Below are positions 14,976 to 22,580 of a stretch of DNA of 33,438 nt, one piece after another. How positions within the stretch are numbered: position 1 is the first letter of the stretch; each line of letters begins with the position of its first letter. The DNA is taken from positions 1 to 33,438 of the forward strand of contig CANSKS010000031.1 of assembly GCA_947647615.1 (NCBI GenBank), written 5' to 3'. The notes below the pieces were generated by a model, which made no database searches, had not been told where the DNA came from, and worked only from the letters and a program-made list of their open reading frames with translations. Origin of the DNA: an uncultured Neglectibacter sp. (GTDB lineage: Bacteria > Bacillota > Clostridia > Oscillospirales > Acutalibacteraceae). The translations under genes and the position numbers were made by a program.

Positions 14976-16154
14976 ATGGCAGAGGAAGTTATTTTATTAA
15001 AGCTGGGGGAGATCGCCCTGAAGGGCCTTAACCGCAGGACCTTTGAGGACACCCTTTTGAAGAATATTCGCAGGCGGCTTTCGGCGGCAGGGGAGTTTGC
15101 CGTGACCTCCAGGCAGTCCACCATTTACGTGGAGCCCAAGGATGGGAACGCGGACATGGACCGGGCCGAATCCCTTTGCGCCAAGGTCTTTGGGGTGGTG
15201 AGCTACGCCAGGGCCGCTGTGACCCAAAAGGACCTGGGGGCCATAGAGAGGACGGCGGCGGAATATTTAGAGGAAACCCTGGAGGAGATTTCCACCTTTA
15301 AGGTGGAGTGCAAGCGCAGCGATAAAAAATTCCCCTTAAAGTCCCCGGAAATTTCTGCCCAGGTGGGAGGCTACCTGCTGGACAGCTACCCCCACCTGCG
15401 GGTGGACGTTCACAACCCGGACCTGGTGGTGCGGGTAGAGGTCCGGGAGGCGGGGGCCTATGTCCATGACGACGGAAAGCCCGGGGCAGGAGGCATTCCC
15501 GTAGGTACCGGGGGAAAGGCGGCAGTGCTCATAAGCGGCGGCCTGGACAGCCCGGCGGCGGCCTGGCTCATGGCCAAACGGGGCGTGGAGCTTACGGCCG
15601 TTCACTTTGCCAGCCCCCCTTACACCAGTGAGCTGGCCCACGAAAAGGTGGTGCGCCTGCTGCGGAAGGTGAGCGAATATGCCGGGCGGGTAAAGATGGT
15701 CACCGTGAATTTTACAAGGCTCCAGGAAGAGATTCGGGACAAATGCCCGGAAGACCTGGGCACGGTGATCCTGCGGCGGTTCATGCTGCGGGCCGCGGAG
15801 CAGGTGGCCCGGGAAGAGGGCTGCGCCGCCCTTATCACCGGAGAAAGCCTGGGGCAGGTGGCCAGCCAGACCATGCAGGCCATCGCCTGCACCGACGCGG
15901 CGGTTTCCATGCCGGTGTTCCGGCCCTTGATTGGCCTGGACAAGGCAGAAATTGTGAAGCTGGCCCACCAGATCGAAACCTACGAAATTTCCATTGAGCC
16001 CTATGAAGATTGCTGCACCATCTTCACGCCCAAGCACCCCAGAACAAGGCCCATTCTGCATTTTGTAGAGGCCGGGGAGGGAGCCATTGAGGGGGAAGTC
16101 CTGTTAAGAGAGGCCTTGGAAGAAAAAACCGCCCTCTACGTTTCCCCCAGGTGA
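14976..16154 (+). CDS. thiI: tRNA 4-thiouridine synthetase ThiI
   Basis: A 392-residue enzyme that adenylates U8 of tRNA and replaces oxygen with sulfur; relatives also serve thiazole synthesis. It shows an N-terminal ferredoxin-like region (LLKLGEIALKGLNR), a THUMP RNA-binding domain to about residue 165, and the ATP-pyrophosphatase loop SGGLDS at 187-192, followed by the SPPYTSE segment. There is no C-terminal rhodanese domain, so, as in Bacillus, sulfur must come straight from the partner desulfurase encoded just upstream. The 60-base gap to nifZ holds no terminator, consistent with one transcript. The ribosome-binding site of ATG 14976 is weak (GGGAG at 13 bases). Confidence 0.95.
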   Translation: MAEEVILLKLGEIALKGLNRRTFEDTLLKNIRRRLSAAGEFAVTSRQSTIYVEPKDGNADMDRAESLCAKVFGVVSYARAAVTQKDLGAIERTAAEYLEETLEEISTFKVECKRSDKKFPLKSPEISAQVGGYLLDSYPHLRVDVHNPDLVVRVEVREAGAYVHDDGKPGAGGIPVGTGGKAAVLISGGLDSPAAAWLMAKRGVELTAVHFASPPYTSELAHEKVVRLLRKVSEYAGRVKMVTVNFTRLQEEIRDKCPEDLGTVILRRFMLRAAEQVAREEGCAALITGESLGQVASQTMQAIACTDAAVSMPVFRPLIGLDKAEIVKLAHQIETYEISIEPYEDCCTIFTPKHPRTRPILHFVEAGEGAIEGEVLLREALEEKTALYVSPR

Positions 16155-16385
16155 GGAATCCGGGCAAAAAAAGGGAGCCTTCGCGAAAAAGATGGAAGGG
16201 TGGAAAAATGACCCGCTATATGTAGTGGTGCGAAGAGGGCAAGACACTAATTTAAAAATATATTTACATTATAATTCTTATTCAGAAAAATAACTCCAGA
16301 GGAATAGGTTACAATACGGTAAACAGTTATGTAAAGTAGAACTCTGAACTGCTTCACTTTCTGAATTTTAGGAGGAAAAAGCTGA
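16155..16385 (+). other. AT-rich intergenic region upstream of the M23 peptidase
   Basis: These 231 bases contain an AT-rich stretch with a perfect TATAAT at 16270-16275, but no good -35 at 16-18 bases. The strong AGGAGG that serves the next gene is at 16371-16376. No terminator after thiI is obvious. Confidence 0.4.
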
Positions 16386-17603
16386 ATGAGAAAGACATTA
16401 CTGCGCAGGCGGCTGGCCGCCGGGGCCCTTGCCCTGTGCGCAATGCTGATGACACCCGCCAGCGTTTCCGCCAAGACCATCGAAGAGGTAAAGGCGGAGC
16501 AGGAACAGCTGGAACAGGAAAAGCAGGAGCTGGAGGCCAAGCTGGATACCCTTCGGGAGGACGCCGCCAAGAAAGAGGCCTACCAGGAAGCCCTGAACGA
16601 ACAGATCACCGTTGTAAAAAAGCAGATCGATACAGCCAGAAGCGATATCGAAGCCCTTAACGAAAGCATTAACGCCTTGACAGAAAAGATAGAGGCTTCC
16701 CAAAAGGACATTGAAGACACCTTGAACCTGTTTAAGGAGCGGCTCAAGGCCCTTTATACCGCCGGGGAAGTGAGCACCCTGCAAATTTTGCTGGATGCCA
16801 GAAGCTTTACCGATTTTTCCATGCGTGCCCAGGCCATTCAGAGCATGTCGGAGCAAGACCAGAAGATCATGTCGGTACTGGAAGAATACATGGAAAGCAC
16901 CAAGGAAGAGCGGGAAGAGCGGGAGGCCCAAAAGCAGGAAGTGGCCCAGCTGAAAAAGACCCTGGAAGAAAAGCAGAATGAGCTCAGCGGGCTGTACGAA
17001 GAAAACGAGGCGGCCCTGGCCGCTGTGAGAGATTCCGAACAGGCTACTATGGACGCCATTGCCCAGAACGAAGAACAGGGCGCGGCCAAAATTGCCGAAA
17101 TGGAAGAGCTGATTGCCCAGCAGAAGGCAGCGGAAGAGGAAGCCAGAAGGCAGCAGGAGGAGCAGGCCGCCATCAATAACGGCGGCGGGGATTACGATTA
17201 TCCCACCGGCGGCGGTGGCGTAGAAGGGTTCAACCCCTGCTGGCCCCTGCCCGGCGTGAGCTATATTTCCTGCCCCTACGGCGGCTACGCGGGACACCGG
17301 GGCCTGGACATCGCAGGCGCTTACGGCACCCAGGTGGTGGCTGCGGAATCCGGTACGGTAATCGCGGCCAACAATTACGATTCCTGGGGCGATTCCTGGG
17401 GCTACTATGTGCTCATTTATCACAACGACACCTACACCACCCGGTACGCTCACCTGAGCTCCCTGTGTGTTTCCCAAGGCCAGTATGTACAGCAGGGCCA
17501 GCCTGTAGGTTATGAGGGCGATACCGGCAACGTGACCGGCCCCCACCTGCACTTTGAGGTTTACGAAAACGGCAGCCGGGTAGACCCTATGTGGTTCCTG
17601 TAA
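16386..17603 (+). CDS. Secreted coiled-coil M23 peptidase (EnvC/NlpD-like murein hydrolase)
   Basis: A 405-residue exported protein. Residues 1-29 form a signal peptide (basic start, hydrophobic core, SVSA cleavage site). Residues about 30-255 are a long Glu/Lys/Gln-rich coiled coil in the style of EnvC or PcsB. After a Gly-rich hinge (NNGGGDYDYPTGGGG) comes the LytM/M23 domain with the zinc ligands in HRGLD (His304, Asp308) and HLH (His387, His389), so the metal site is complete. It should cut peptide cross-links in peptidoglycan during growth or division, with the coiled coil as the control region. The start has AGGAGG ten bases upstream and the gene seems to be transcribed alone. Confidence 0.93.
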   Translation: MRKTLLRRRLAAGALALCAMLMTPASVSAKTIEEVKAEQEQLEQEKQELEAKLDTLREDAAKKEAYQEALNEQITVVKKQIDTARSDIEALNESINALTEKIEASQKDIEDTLNLFKERLKALYTAGEVSTLQILLDARSFTDFSMRAQAIQSMSEQDQKIMSVLEEYMESTKEEREEREAQKQEVAQLKKTLEEKQNELSGLYEENEAALAAVRDSEQATMDAIAQNEEQGAAKIAEMEELIAQQKAAEEEARRQQEEQAAINNGGGDYDYPTGGGGVEGFNPCWPLPGVSYISCPYGGYAGHRGLDIAGAYGTQVVAAESGTVIAANNYDSWGDSWGYYVLIYHNDTYTTRYAHLSSLCVSQGQYVQQGQPVGYEGDTGNVTGPHLHFEVYENGSRVDPMWFL

Positions 17604-17777
17604 GCCGGGCGAAAGAGCCGGAAGCCAGGCAGGGAATTCCCCAATGCCCGGCAGAATTCCGGGCGGGGCACAACAGCATGGCGGCGGGGCCTGCCACGGG
17701 CTTCGGAAAAGGCCGCCGAAAATTACTTTTAGATTGTTTCTTTTATTCGCATAGAACTGAATCAGAGGGTAAAGAAA
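17604..17777. other. Intergenic region between convergent genes
   Basis: About 170 bases after the M23 peptidase stop. GC-rich at first, then AT-rich (17715-17760). No gene, promoter or clear plus-strand terminator is seen apart from the shared palindrome that follows. Confidence 0.4.
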
Positions 17778-17809
17778 GAAAGGCCGGAACCTGCAGGTTC
17801 CGGCCTTTC
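17770..17809 (-). terminator. Terminator of the nucleoside hydrolase gene (palindrome)
   Basis: A perfect 32-base palindrome (17778-17809) sits just past the minus-strand stop codon and is followed on that strand by the T-rich CTTTCTTTACCC. It may also stop plus-strand transcripts from the M23 peptidase, though the plus-side tail is weaker. Confidence 0.8.
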
Positions 17810-17814
17810 GCCGT

Positions 17815-18813
17815 TTATTCTTGTGTCAGGGTGGCCACCAGGTCCTCCATGAGGGCGTCCCGGTGAATGGCGTGGACATACTTGATGGGATGGCGCTGCC
17901 GGGAAAAGGCATAGTGGCCGTCGTACTCCGGAATGGGGCTGGGCTTTAGGCAGTCGCTCATGAAGCGCCCTTCCGGATCGGCCAGCCAGCCAATGGTGGT
18001 CACGTCCCAAATGACCCTGGTCCAGGTGCCCTTATGGCTGCTGCCCTTTTCCCCTTCGGCGCAGCTGTAGCTGCAAAGGTAATCGCACAGGGGGTTTTTG
18101 CCGGAAAGCCAGGCCCTCAGTTCCGGCCCGCTTACCGTAAAGGCGGAAACCACCCCCATGCAGGGCAGCTGCACCACGGCGGCCCCGCATCCGAAGATGA
18201 CCCGGGCGGCGGCCACGTCCTGGATCAGGTTGAATTCCAGGCAGTTTTCCCATTCCAGCCCGTTGCCACCCAGCCAAACGATCACAATCCGGTCGCGGAT
18301 CTCCGGGTTTTTTAAAAGGGCCGAGGCCACGTTGGTAATGGCGCCGATGGCCACCACATACAGGGGGCGCTCCGAGGTGTAACTCATGGCACGCTCCGCC
18401 AGGTCGGCGGCGGCGGGAGATTCCACCGGCTGGGTCTCGCCGGGCAAATATTCCTGGGAGCCCCGGTAAACCTGGGGCTTGAAATCGCCCCGGCCCATCA
18501 GGTCCAGCAGCTTCAAAATTTCTTCATAGCTCTTTTCCATGCCCTCCTTGGGGCTGGTAGATTTTTCGTTGTAAAAGGGCGCGGCGTAAAGGGCCTTCAC
18601 CCGCAGGTTCCCGCCCTTCTTCATCAGGTAGGAAATGGCGAATTGGTCGTCGATCTCGTTGTAGGCGTCTGTGTCCAGCACCACGTCGATAGGCCCCCGA
18701 GGGCGTTCCAGGCGGCGGACCAGGGCGGCGGGGTCTATGGGGGCGGAAAAGAGCTCCCGCAGCTTCTTTTTTTGCTCCATAACAAGGCTGGAGGTGGGGT
18801 TTAAAAAGTTCAT
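17815..18813 (-). CDS. Nucleoside hydrolase family protein
   Basis: A 332-residue protein of the inosine-uridine nucleoside hydrolase family, which splits ribonucleosides into base and ribose in the cytoplasm. The calcium-binding motif appears as DTDAYNEIDD (47-56); the family norm is DTDxGxDD, so the spacing is longer by two residues, a form I associate with a distinct Firmicutes subgroup. AIGAITNVASAL, GGNG and the late aspartate in WDVTTIGW are also visible. ATG at 18813 has AGAAGGA upstream. It follows the MFS transporter stop by 37 bases on the same strand, which suggests uptake and cleavage of a nucleoside or related N-glycoside. Activity on a non-classical substrate is possible because of the altered motif. 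Confidence 0.85.
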   Translation of the reverse strand: MNFLNPTSSLVMEQKKKLRELFSAPIDPAALVRRLERPRGPIDVVLDTDAYNEIDDQFAISYLMKKGGNLRVKALYAAPFYNEKSTSPKEGMEKSYEEILKLLDLMGRGDFKPQVYRGSQEYLPGETQPVESPAAADLAERAMSYTSERPLYVVAIGAITNVASALLKNPEIRDRIVIVWLGGNGLEWENCLEFNLIQDVAAARVIFGCGAAVVQLPCMGVVSAFTVSGPELRAWLSGKNPLCDYLCSYSCAEGEKGSSHKGTWTRVIWDVTTIGWLADPEGRFMSDCLKPSPIPEYDGHYAFSRQRHPIKYVHAIHRDALMEDLVATLTQE

Positions 18814-18850
18814 GGGAATCCTTCTTTCCAAAGTTTAAATTGGTAGGGCT

Positions 18851-20107
18851 TCAAAGCGAACCGGCATTGGAAGCGGAAAACACCCGTTCCCGGTTGCCGA
18901 TTCGCAGAAAGGCGGTGAGAAAAAGGCCCAGCAGGGACAGCCCGGCCAAAAAGAAATAGACGGTATAAATGCTGGTGGCGTCCATGAGAAAGCCCCCCAG
19001 GTTTTGAACGACAATGGCGGCCAGGGCGTGCATGGACCCTGCCAGGGAAAGGCCCGTGGCGGTGAATTCCGGGCCGATCAGGTTCCGTACCGCCTTGAGC
19101 CGCACCATCATAAACAGGGTAGAGGTCACGGCCTGGAGCAGGATGAGCACGGCGGCAGAAAGGAAAGCCGTCCGGGAAAAGCCGTAAAGCAAAAACTGGA
19201 ACAGGAAGGAGAGAAACCCGGCGGCAAGGATGCTCTTGCTGGAAAAGCGGTCCATAAACCGGTGGGAAAACAGGATGAGGGGGAATTCCGTAAGGGTGGC
19301 GAAAAACAACACCGTTCCCGCGTCCCGGGTGGAAAGGCCCATGGTGGTGAGAAGCAGAGGGGCGTAATTCATGTTGACGCTGGAGCAGCCGGCAGCCAGG
19401 AATACCAGCACCAGGAAAAGGAAGAACTGGGGGTTTTTTAAAAGCACCCAAAGGCCCGGCTTTTTCGCCTCCGGAGAGGAGGCTTCCCCCTTTTTGGGGG
19501 CTTCCTCCCCGCCCCGGTAGCCGGTGGCCCAAAACCCAAAGGCCCCTAGGCAGGAGGCGAAGAAGGTGAGGGGGAAGAGGAGGGAGGCCAAATTTTCCCC
19601 CAGCAAAAGCCCGGCCCATTGGGCCCCGGCCGCATAGCCCAGGGTGCCCCAAACCCGCAGGGCGCCGTAACGGAACCGGCTGGCTCCGGCCACCTGCTCG
19701 AAAATGGGGCTGGCGCAGTTGATAAAGGAAAGCACCAGGCCGTTAAACAGGAACAGGAGCCATACCTGGCGGCACTGGGAAAAAGCCAGGGCGAAAAGCC
19801 CGGCGGCCAGCACCAGGGAAATGTTGATGAGCCTGGGATTCCTGGTTTTATCGCTGAGGTAGCCTGCCAGAGGCCCGATGAAAAAACAGAACAGGCTGGA
19901 AGCAGAAAGGACAAAGGACATTTCCCCGGCGGAAAGCCCCAGCCCGGTAAGGTACACGGAAAGCACCGAGCCGAAGACGGACATGGCGAAATAGTAGCCC
20001 AAAAACGTGAGCACATAGGTGAAATAGCAGCCCCGAAGGCCCCGGAGCCTCTTTGCGGGGGCAGGGCTCCAGCGTTTCTCTGCAGGGGCCTTGGAAGGAT
20101 GGCCCAA
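18851..20107 (-). CDS. MFS transporter, nucleoside/sugar proton-symporter-like
   Basis: A 418-residue integral membrane protein with about twelve hydrophobic segments and a central charged loop (GGEEAPKKGEASSPEAKK). The segment FRYGALRVWGTLGYA in the fifth helix region is typical of the LacY/NHS-like branch of the major facilitator superfamily, which imports sugars or nucleosides with protons. The open frame can start at GTG 20116, but AAAGGGG (20116-20122) overlaps that codon; TTG at 20107 has the same sequence at an eight-base spacing, so I use it. It is the first gene of a two-gene unit with the nucleoside hydrolase, and the substrate is inferred from that neighbour. Confidence 0.82.
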   Translation of the reverse strand: MGHPSKAPAEKRWSPAPAKRLRGLRGCYFTYVLTFLGYYFAMSVFGSVLSVYLTGLGLSAGEMSFVLSASSLFCFFIGPLAGYLSDKTRNPRLINISLVLAAGLFALAFSQCRQVWLLFLFNGLVLSFINCASPIFEQVAGASRFRYGALRVWGTLGYAAGAQWAGLLLGENLASLLFPLTFFASCLGAFGFWATGYRGGEEAPKKGEASSPEAKKPGLWVLLKNPQFFLFLVLVFLAAGCSSVNMNYAPLLLTTMGLSTRDAGTVLFFATLTEFPLILFSHRFMDRFSSKSILAAGFLSFLFQFLLYGFSRTAFLSAAVLILLQAVTSTLFMMVRLKAVRNLIGPEFTATGLSLAGSMHALAAIVVQNLGGFLMDATSIYTVYFFLAGLSLLGLFLTAFLRIGNRERVFSASNAGSL

Positions 20108-20145
20108 GGGAAACACCCCTTTCTGGAATCCTGTGATATTCTTTT

Positions 20146-20174
20146 ATTAGAGCGGAAAACGGGGAGAAAGTCAA
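20146..20174 (-). promoter_or_regulatory. Promoter of the MFS transporter / nucleoside hydrolase unit
   Basis: On the minus strand TTGACT (20169-20174), a 17-base spacer and TCTAAT (20146-20151) fit a housekeeping promoter. It lies about 40 bases before the transporter start. Confidence 0.6.
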
Positions 20175-20276
20175 GAGTTTTTTTAAAACACAAGGGCACT
20201 TTTGTATTTGGGGCCCAAGGGAGGGCCGGGGAAGAGGGCCTTTAAAAATAAATAGTAAAAAGAGGAAGAAAAACCA

Positions 20277-20386
20277 TTGTAAAAACCGCCGGTATGTGGT
20301 AAGATAAATCTGATTTTGATAAAATGCGGAAGAATGGTGTTTTTTCAAAATCCATAGGAATTGTTTCTTTATTATTTCTCTATAAT
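20277..20386 (+). promoter_or_regulatory. Candidate promoter region of the oxaloacetate decarboxylase operon
   Basis: Two candidates lie in this AT-rich stretch. TTGTAA (20277-20282) and TAAGAT (20300-20305) have a 17-base spacer. A perfect TATAAT at 20381-20386 has no convincing -35 at the normal distance (TTGTTT is only 14 bases away). Either could drive the operon starting at 20415. Confidence 0.45.
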
Positions 20387-20414
20387 CTTATGGCGAAGGG
20401 AGGTCAAGTAGCTT

Positions 20415-20708
20415 ATGGAACCCAGTTACATCCAGGTTGTTTTGATGGGTCTCGTTACCGTTTTCGTTGTATTGATTTGCCTGATTGTCATTATTAAAAT
20501 CATGGGCGCCATTATGACGAGCGTTACCGGGAAGAGCATGCCTGCTTCCCAGGCGGCTTCTGCCCCGGCTCCTGTCCCCGCCCCCGCGGCGGCGCAGCCC
20601 GTTCCCGGCAGCAAGCAGCAGCTGGTGGCTGCCATTGCCGTGGCCCTGGCGGAAGATATGGGCACAGATACCGGCCATTTGAAAATCCATTCCATTCGCA
20701 AGCTGTAA
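20415..20708 (+). CDS. Oxaloacetate decarboxylase gamma-like small membrane subunit
   Basis: A 97-residue protein with one N-terminal membrane helix (about residues 7-35), then an Ala/Pro linker and a short C-terminal segment (KQQLVAAIAVALAEDMG). This matches the OadG/MmdD family, which holds the decarboxylase complex together and links the carboxyltransferase to the membrane beta subunit. It is the first gene of the four-gene operon and has GGGAGGT upstream of ATG 20415. Sequence conservation in this family is low; the position in the operon strengthens the call. Confidence 0.82.
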   Translation: MEPSYIQVVLMGLVTVFVVLICLIVIIKIMGAIMTSVTGKSMPASQAASAPAPVPAPAAAQPVPGSKQQLVAAIAVALAEDMGTDTGHLKIHSIRKL

Positions 20709-20759
20709 GCTGTGAGAAAAGCCTTTTGTTAAGAAGAAATTTTTAGAGAGGGAATTAGA

Positions 20760-21131
20760 ATGATGAGAAAGTACAATGTCAACGTAAATGGCACTGCTTA
20801 TGAAGTTACTGTAGAAGAAGTAAAGGGCGGCGCTGCTCCCGCGGCCGCTCCTGCCCCTGCCGCCGCTCCCGCTCCTGCCGCTGCTCCTGCTCCCGCACCG
20901 GCTGCCGCTGCCGGCGCCGGTGAAGCCGTAAACGCCCCCATGCCCGGCACCATTCTGGACGTGAAGGTGGCTGCGGGCCAGGCTGTAAAATCCGGCCAGG
21001 TGCTCATGATTTTGGAGGCCATGAAAATGGAGAACGAAATTATGGCGCCTAAGGATGGCACCGTCACCGCTGTTTCCGTGAGCAAGGGCTCTTCCGTAGA
21101 GAGCGGCACACTTCTTTGCACGATCTCTTAA
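20760..21131 (+). CDS. Biotin carboxyl carrier subunit of the decarboxylase
   Basis: A 123-residue biotin carrier. Residues 1-20 are a short beta segment, 24-57 a nearly pure Ala/Pro linker, and 58-123 a biotinyl domain with the biotin lysine Lys89 in EAMKMENEI. The long flexible linker lets biotin swing between the carboxyltransferase (which moves CO2 from oxaloacetate onto biotin) and the membrane beta subunit (which releases it while exporting sodium). It equals the separate carrier (MmdC/GcdC type) of clostridial decarboxylases; in Klebsiella OadA the domain is fused. Two ATG codons stand in a row; AGAGAGGGA lies six bases before the first. Confidence 0.93.
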   Translation: MMRKYNVNVNGTAYEVTVEEVKGGAAPAAAPAPAAAPAPAAAPAPAPAAAAGAGEAVNAPMPGTILDVKVAAGQAVKSGQVLMILEAMKMENEIMAPKDGTVTAVSVSKGSSVESGTLLCTIS

Positions 21132-21367
21132 CGGGGAGGGCTGCTTAAGGCTGCTCTTTAGGCAGGCCGGTTCCAAAGAAACGGAAAAGGGCTGCGAAGT
21201 GCCCGGACTTGTCCCGGTTCCAAAGGGATGGGAATGGGCCGGACCTGCTCCCGGTTCCGAAAGGCCGGGAAGTGGCGAACCTGCCCCGGTTCCAAAGTGC
21301 CGGTTTGCGGAAAGCGGCTTAAGCGCCCCCAAAAATTGTGCGAAAAATTTTATAAGGAGTGTAGCAA
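21132..21367 (+). repeat. Imperfect repeats in the decarboxylase operon
   Basis: In this 236-base gap, CCGGTTCC(A/G)AAAG-like units occur four times, at 21167-21178, 21214-21225, 21251-21263 and 21286-21297, with start-to-start distances of 47, 37 and 35 bases. Flanking bases are also partly shared. No ORF with a ribosome-binding site is present, and no clear terminator. AAGGAG for the next gene is at 21354-21359. Confidence 0.75.
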
Positions 21368-22534
21368 ATGGACGCAATCATGAACTTTTTGCAGAGTACA
21401 GGCTTTGCGCTCATTGGGGAAAATCCTCTTTCCCTGGTGATGATCGTCATTTCCTGTGTACTGCTGTACCTTGCCATTGTCAAGAGATTTGAGCCCCTGC
21501 TGCTTTTGCCCATTGCCTTTGGCATGCTGCTGACCAACCTGCCCGGCGCGGGCATGTACCATGCCGAGTATTTCGCCAACGGCGTGATCGACTGGGCGGA
21601 GCTGGGCACCGGCCACGGCGGCTTGATCGATTATTTGTACCTGGGCGTGAAATTGGGCATTTACCCCTGCCTCATCTTTGTAGGCGTGGGCGCAATGACC
21701 GATTTTGGCCCCCTGATCGCCAACCCCAAGAGCCTGCTTCTGGGCGCTGCCGCCCAGCTGGGTATTTTTGTCACCTACATCGGCGCCAACCTGTTGGGCT
21801 TTACCGGTCCGGAATCGGCCTCTATCGGCATTATTGGCGGCGCCGACGGCCCCACAGCCATTTACACCACGGCCCAGCTGGCGCCTCACTTGTTAGGACC
21901 CATCGCCGTGGCCGCCTATTCCTACATGGCCCTGGTGCCGGTGATTCAGCCTCCCATTATGAAGGCCCTGACCACCAAGGAGGAGCGCCGCATTAAGATG
22001 AAGCAGCTGCGCCCCGTTTCCAAAACCGAAAAGATTTTGTTCCCCATCATCGTCACCATTTTCGTTTCCTTCATGCTGCCCTCGGCTGCTCCTCTGGTGG
22101 GCTGCCTCATGCTGGGCAACCTGATGCGGGAATCCGGCGCGGTAGACCGCTTGAGCAAGACCGTTCAAAACGAGCTGATGAACATTGTCACTATCTTCCT
22201 GGGCGTTTCTGTGGGCGCTACCGCCACCGCGGCCAATTTCCTGAACTTTGCCACCCTGAAGATTCTGGCTATGGGCGTAGTTGCCTTTGCCTTGGGCTCC
22301 GCCGGCGGCGTGCTCCTTGCCAAGCTGATGAACGTGTTCGCCAAGGAGAAGGTAAACCCCTTAATTGGCTCTGCCGGTGTTTCCGCCGTTCCCATGGCGG
22401 CCCGGGTATCCCAGGTGGTGGGACAGAAGGAAGACCCTTCCAATTTCCTTTTGATGCATGCCATGGGTCCCAACGTGGCCGGTGTAATTGGCTCCGCTGT
22501 GGCGGCCGGTGTGCTGCTGGCTCTGTTCGGCTAA
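21368..22534 (+). CDS. oadB: Sodium-pumping decarboxylase beta subunit (OadB/MmdB/GcdB)
   Basis: A 388-residue multi-spanning membrane protein. It carries the strongly conserved [12 protein letters not shown] segment, whose aspartate and neighbours bind Na+ and carboxybiotin, the IQPPIMK loop and the C-terminal [17 protein letters not shown] region. It decarboxylates carboxybiotin and couples this to export of Na+. Length is close to the MmdB/GcdB type (about 380-ish residues). The same beta subunit serves oxaloacetate, methylmalonyl-CoA and glutaconyl-CoA pumps; the neighbouring alpha subunit shows that oxaloacetate is the likely substrate here. Confidence 0.93.
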   Translation: MDAIMNFLQSTGFALIGENPLSLVMIVISCVLLYLAIVKRFEPLLLLPIAFGMLLTNLPGAGMYHAEYFANGVIDWAELGTGHGGLIDYLYLGVKLGIYPCLIFVGVGAMTDFGPLIANPKSLLLGAAAQLGIFVTYIGANLLGFTGPESASIGIIGGADGPTAIYTTAQLAPHLLGPIAVAAYSYMALVPVIQPPIMKALTTKEERRIKMKQLRPVSKTEKILFPIIVTIFVSFMLPSAAPLVGCLMLGNLMRESGAVDRLSKTVQNELMNIVTIFLGVSVGATATAANFLNFATLKILAMGVVAFALGSAGGVLLAKLMNVFAKEKVNPLIGSAGVSAVPMAARVSQVVGQKEDPSNFLLMHAMGPNVAGVIGSAVAAGVLLALFG

Positions 22535-22580
22535 GTAATTTCTGTGATGAGTTCACAGGGAAAGGAAACGGACTTAAATT

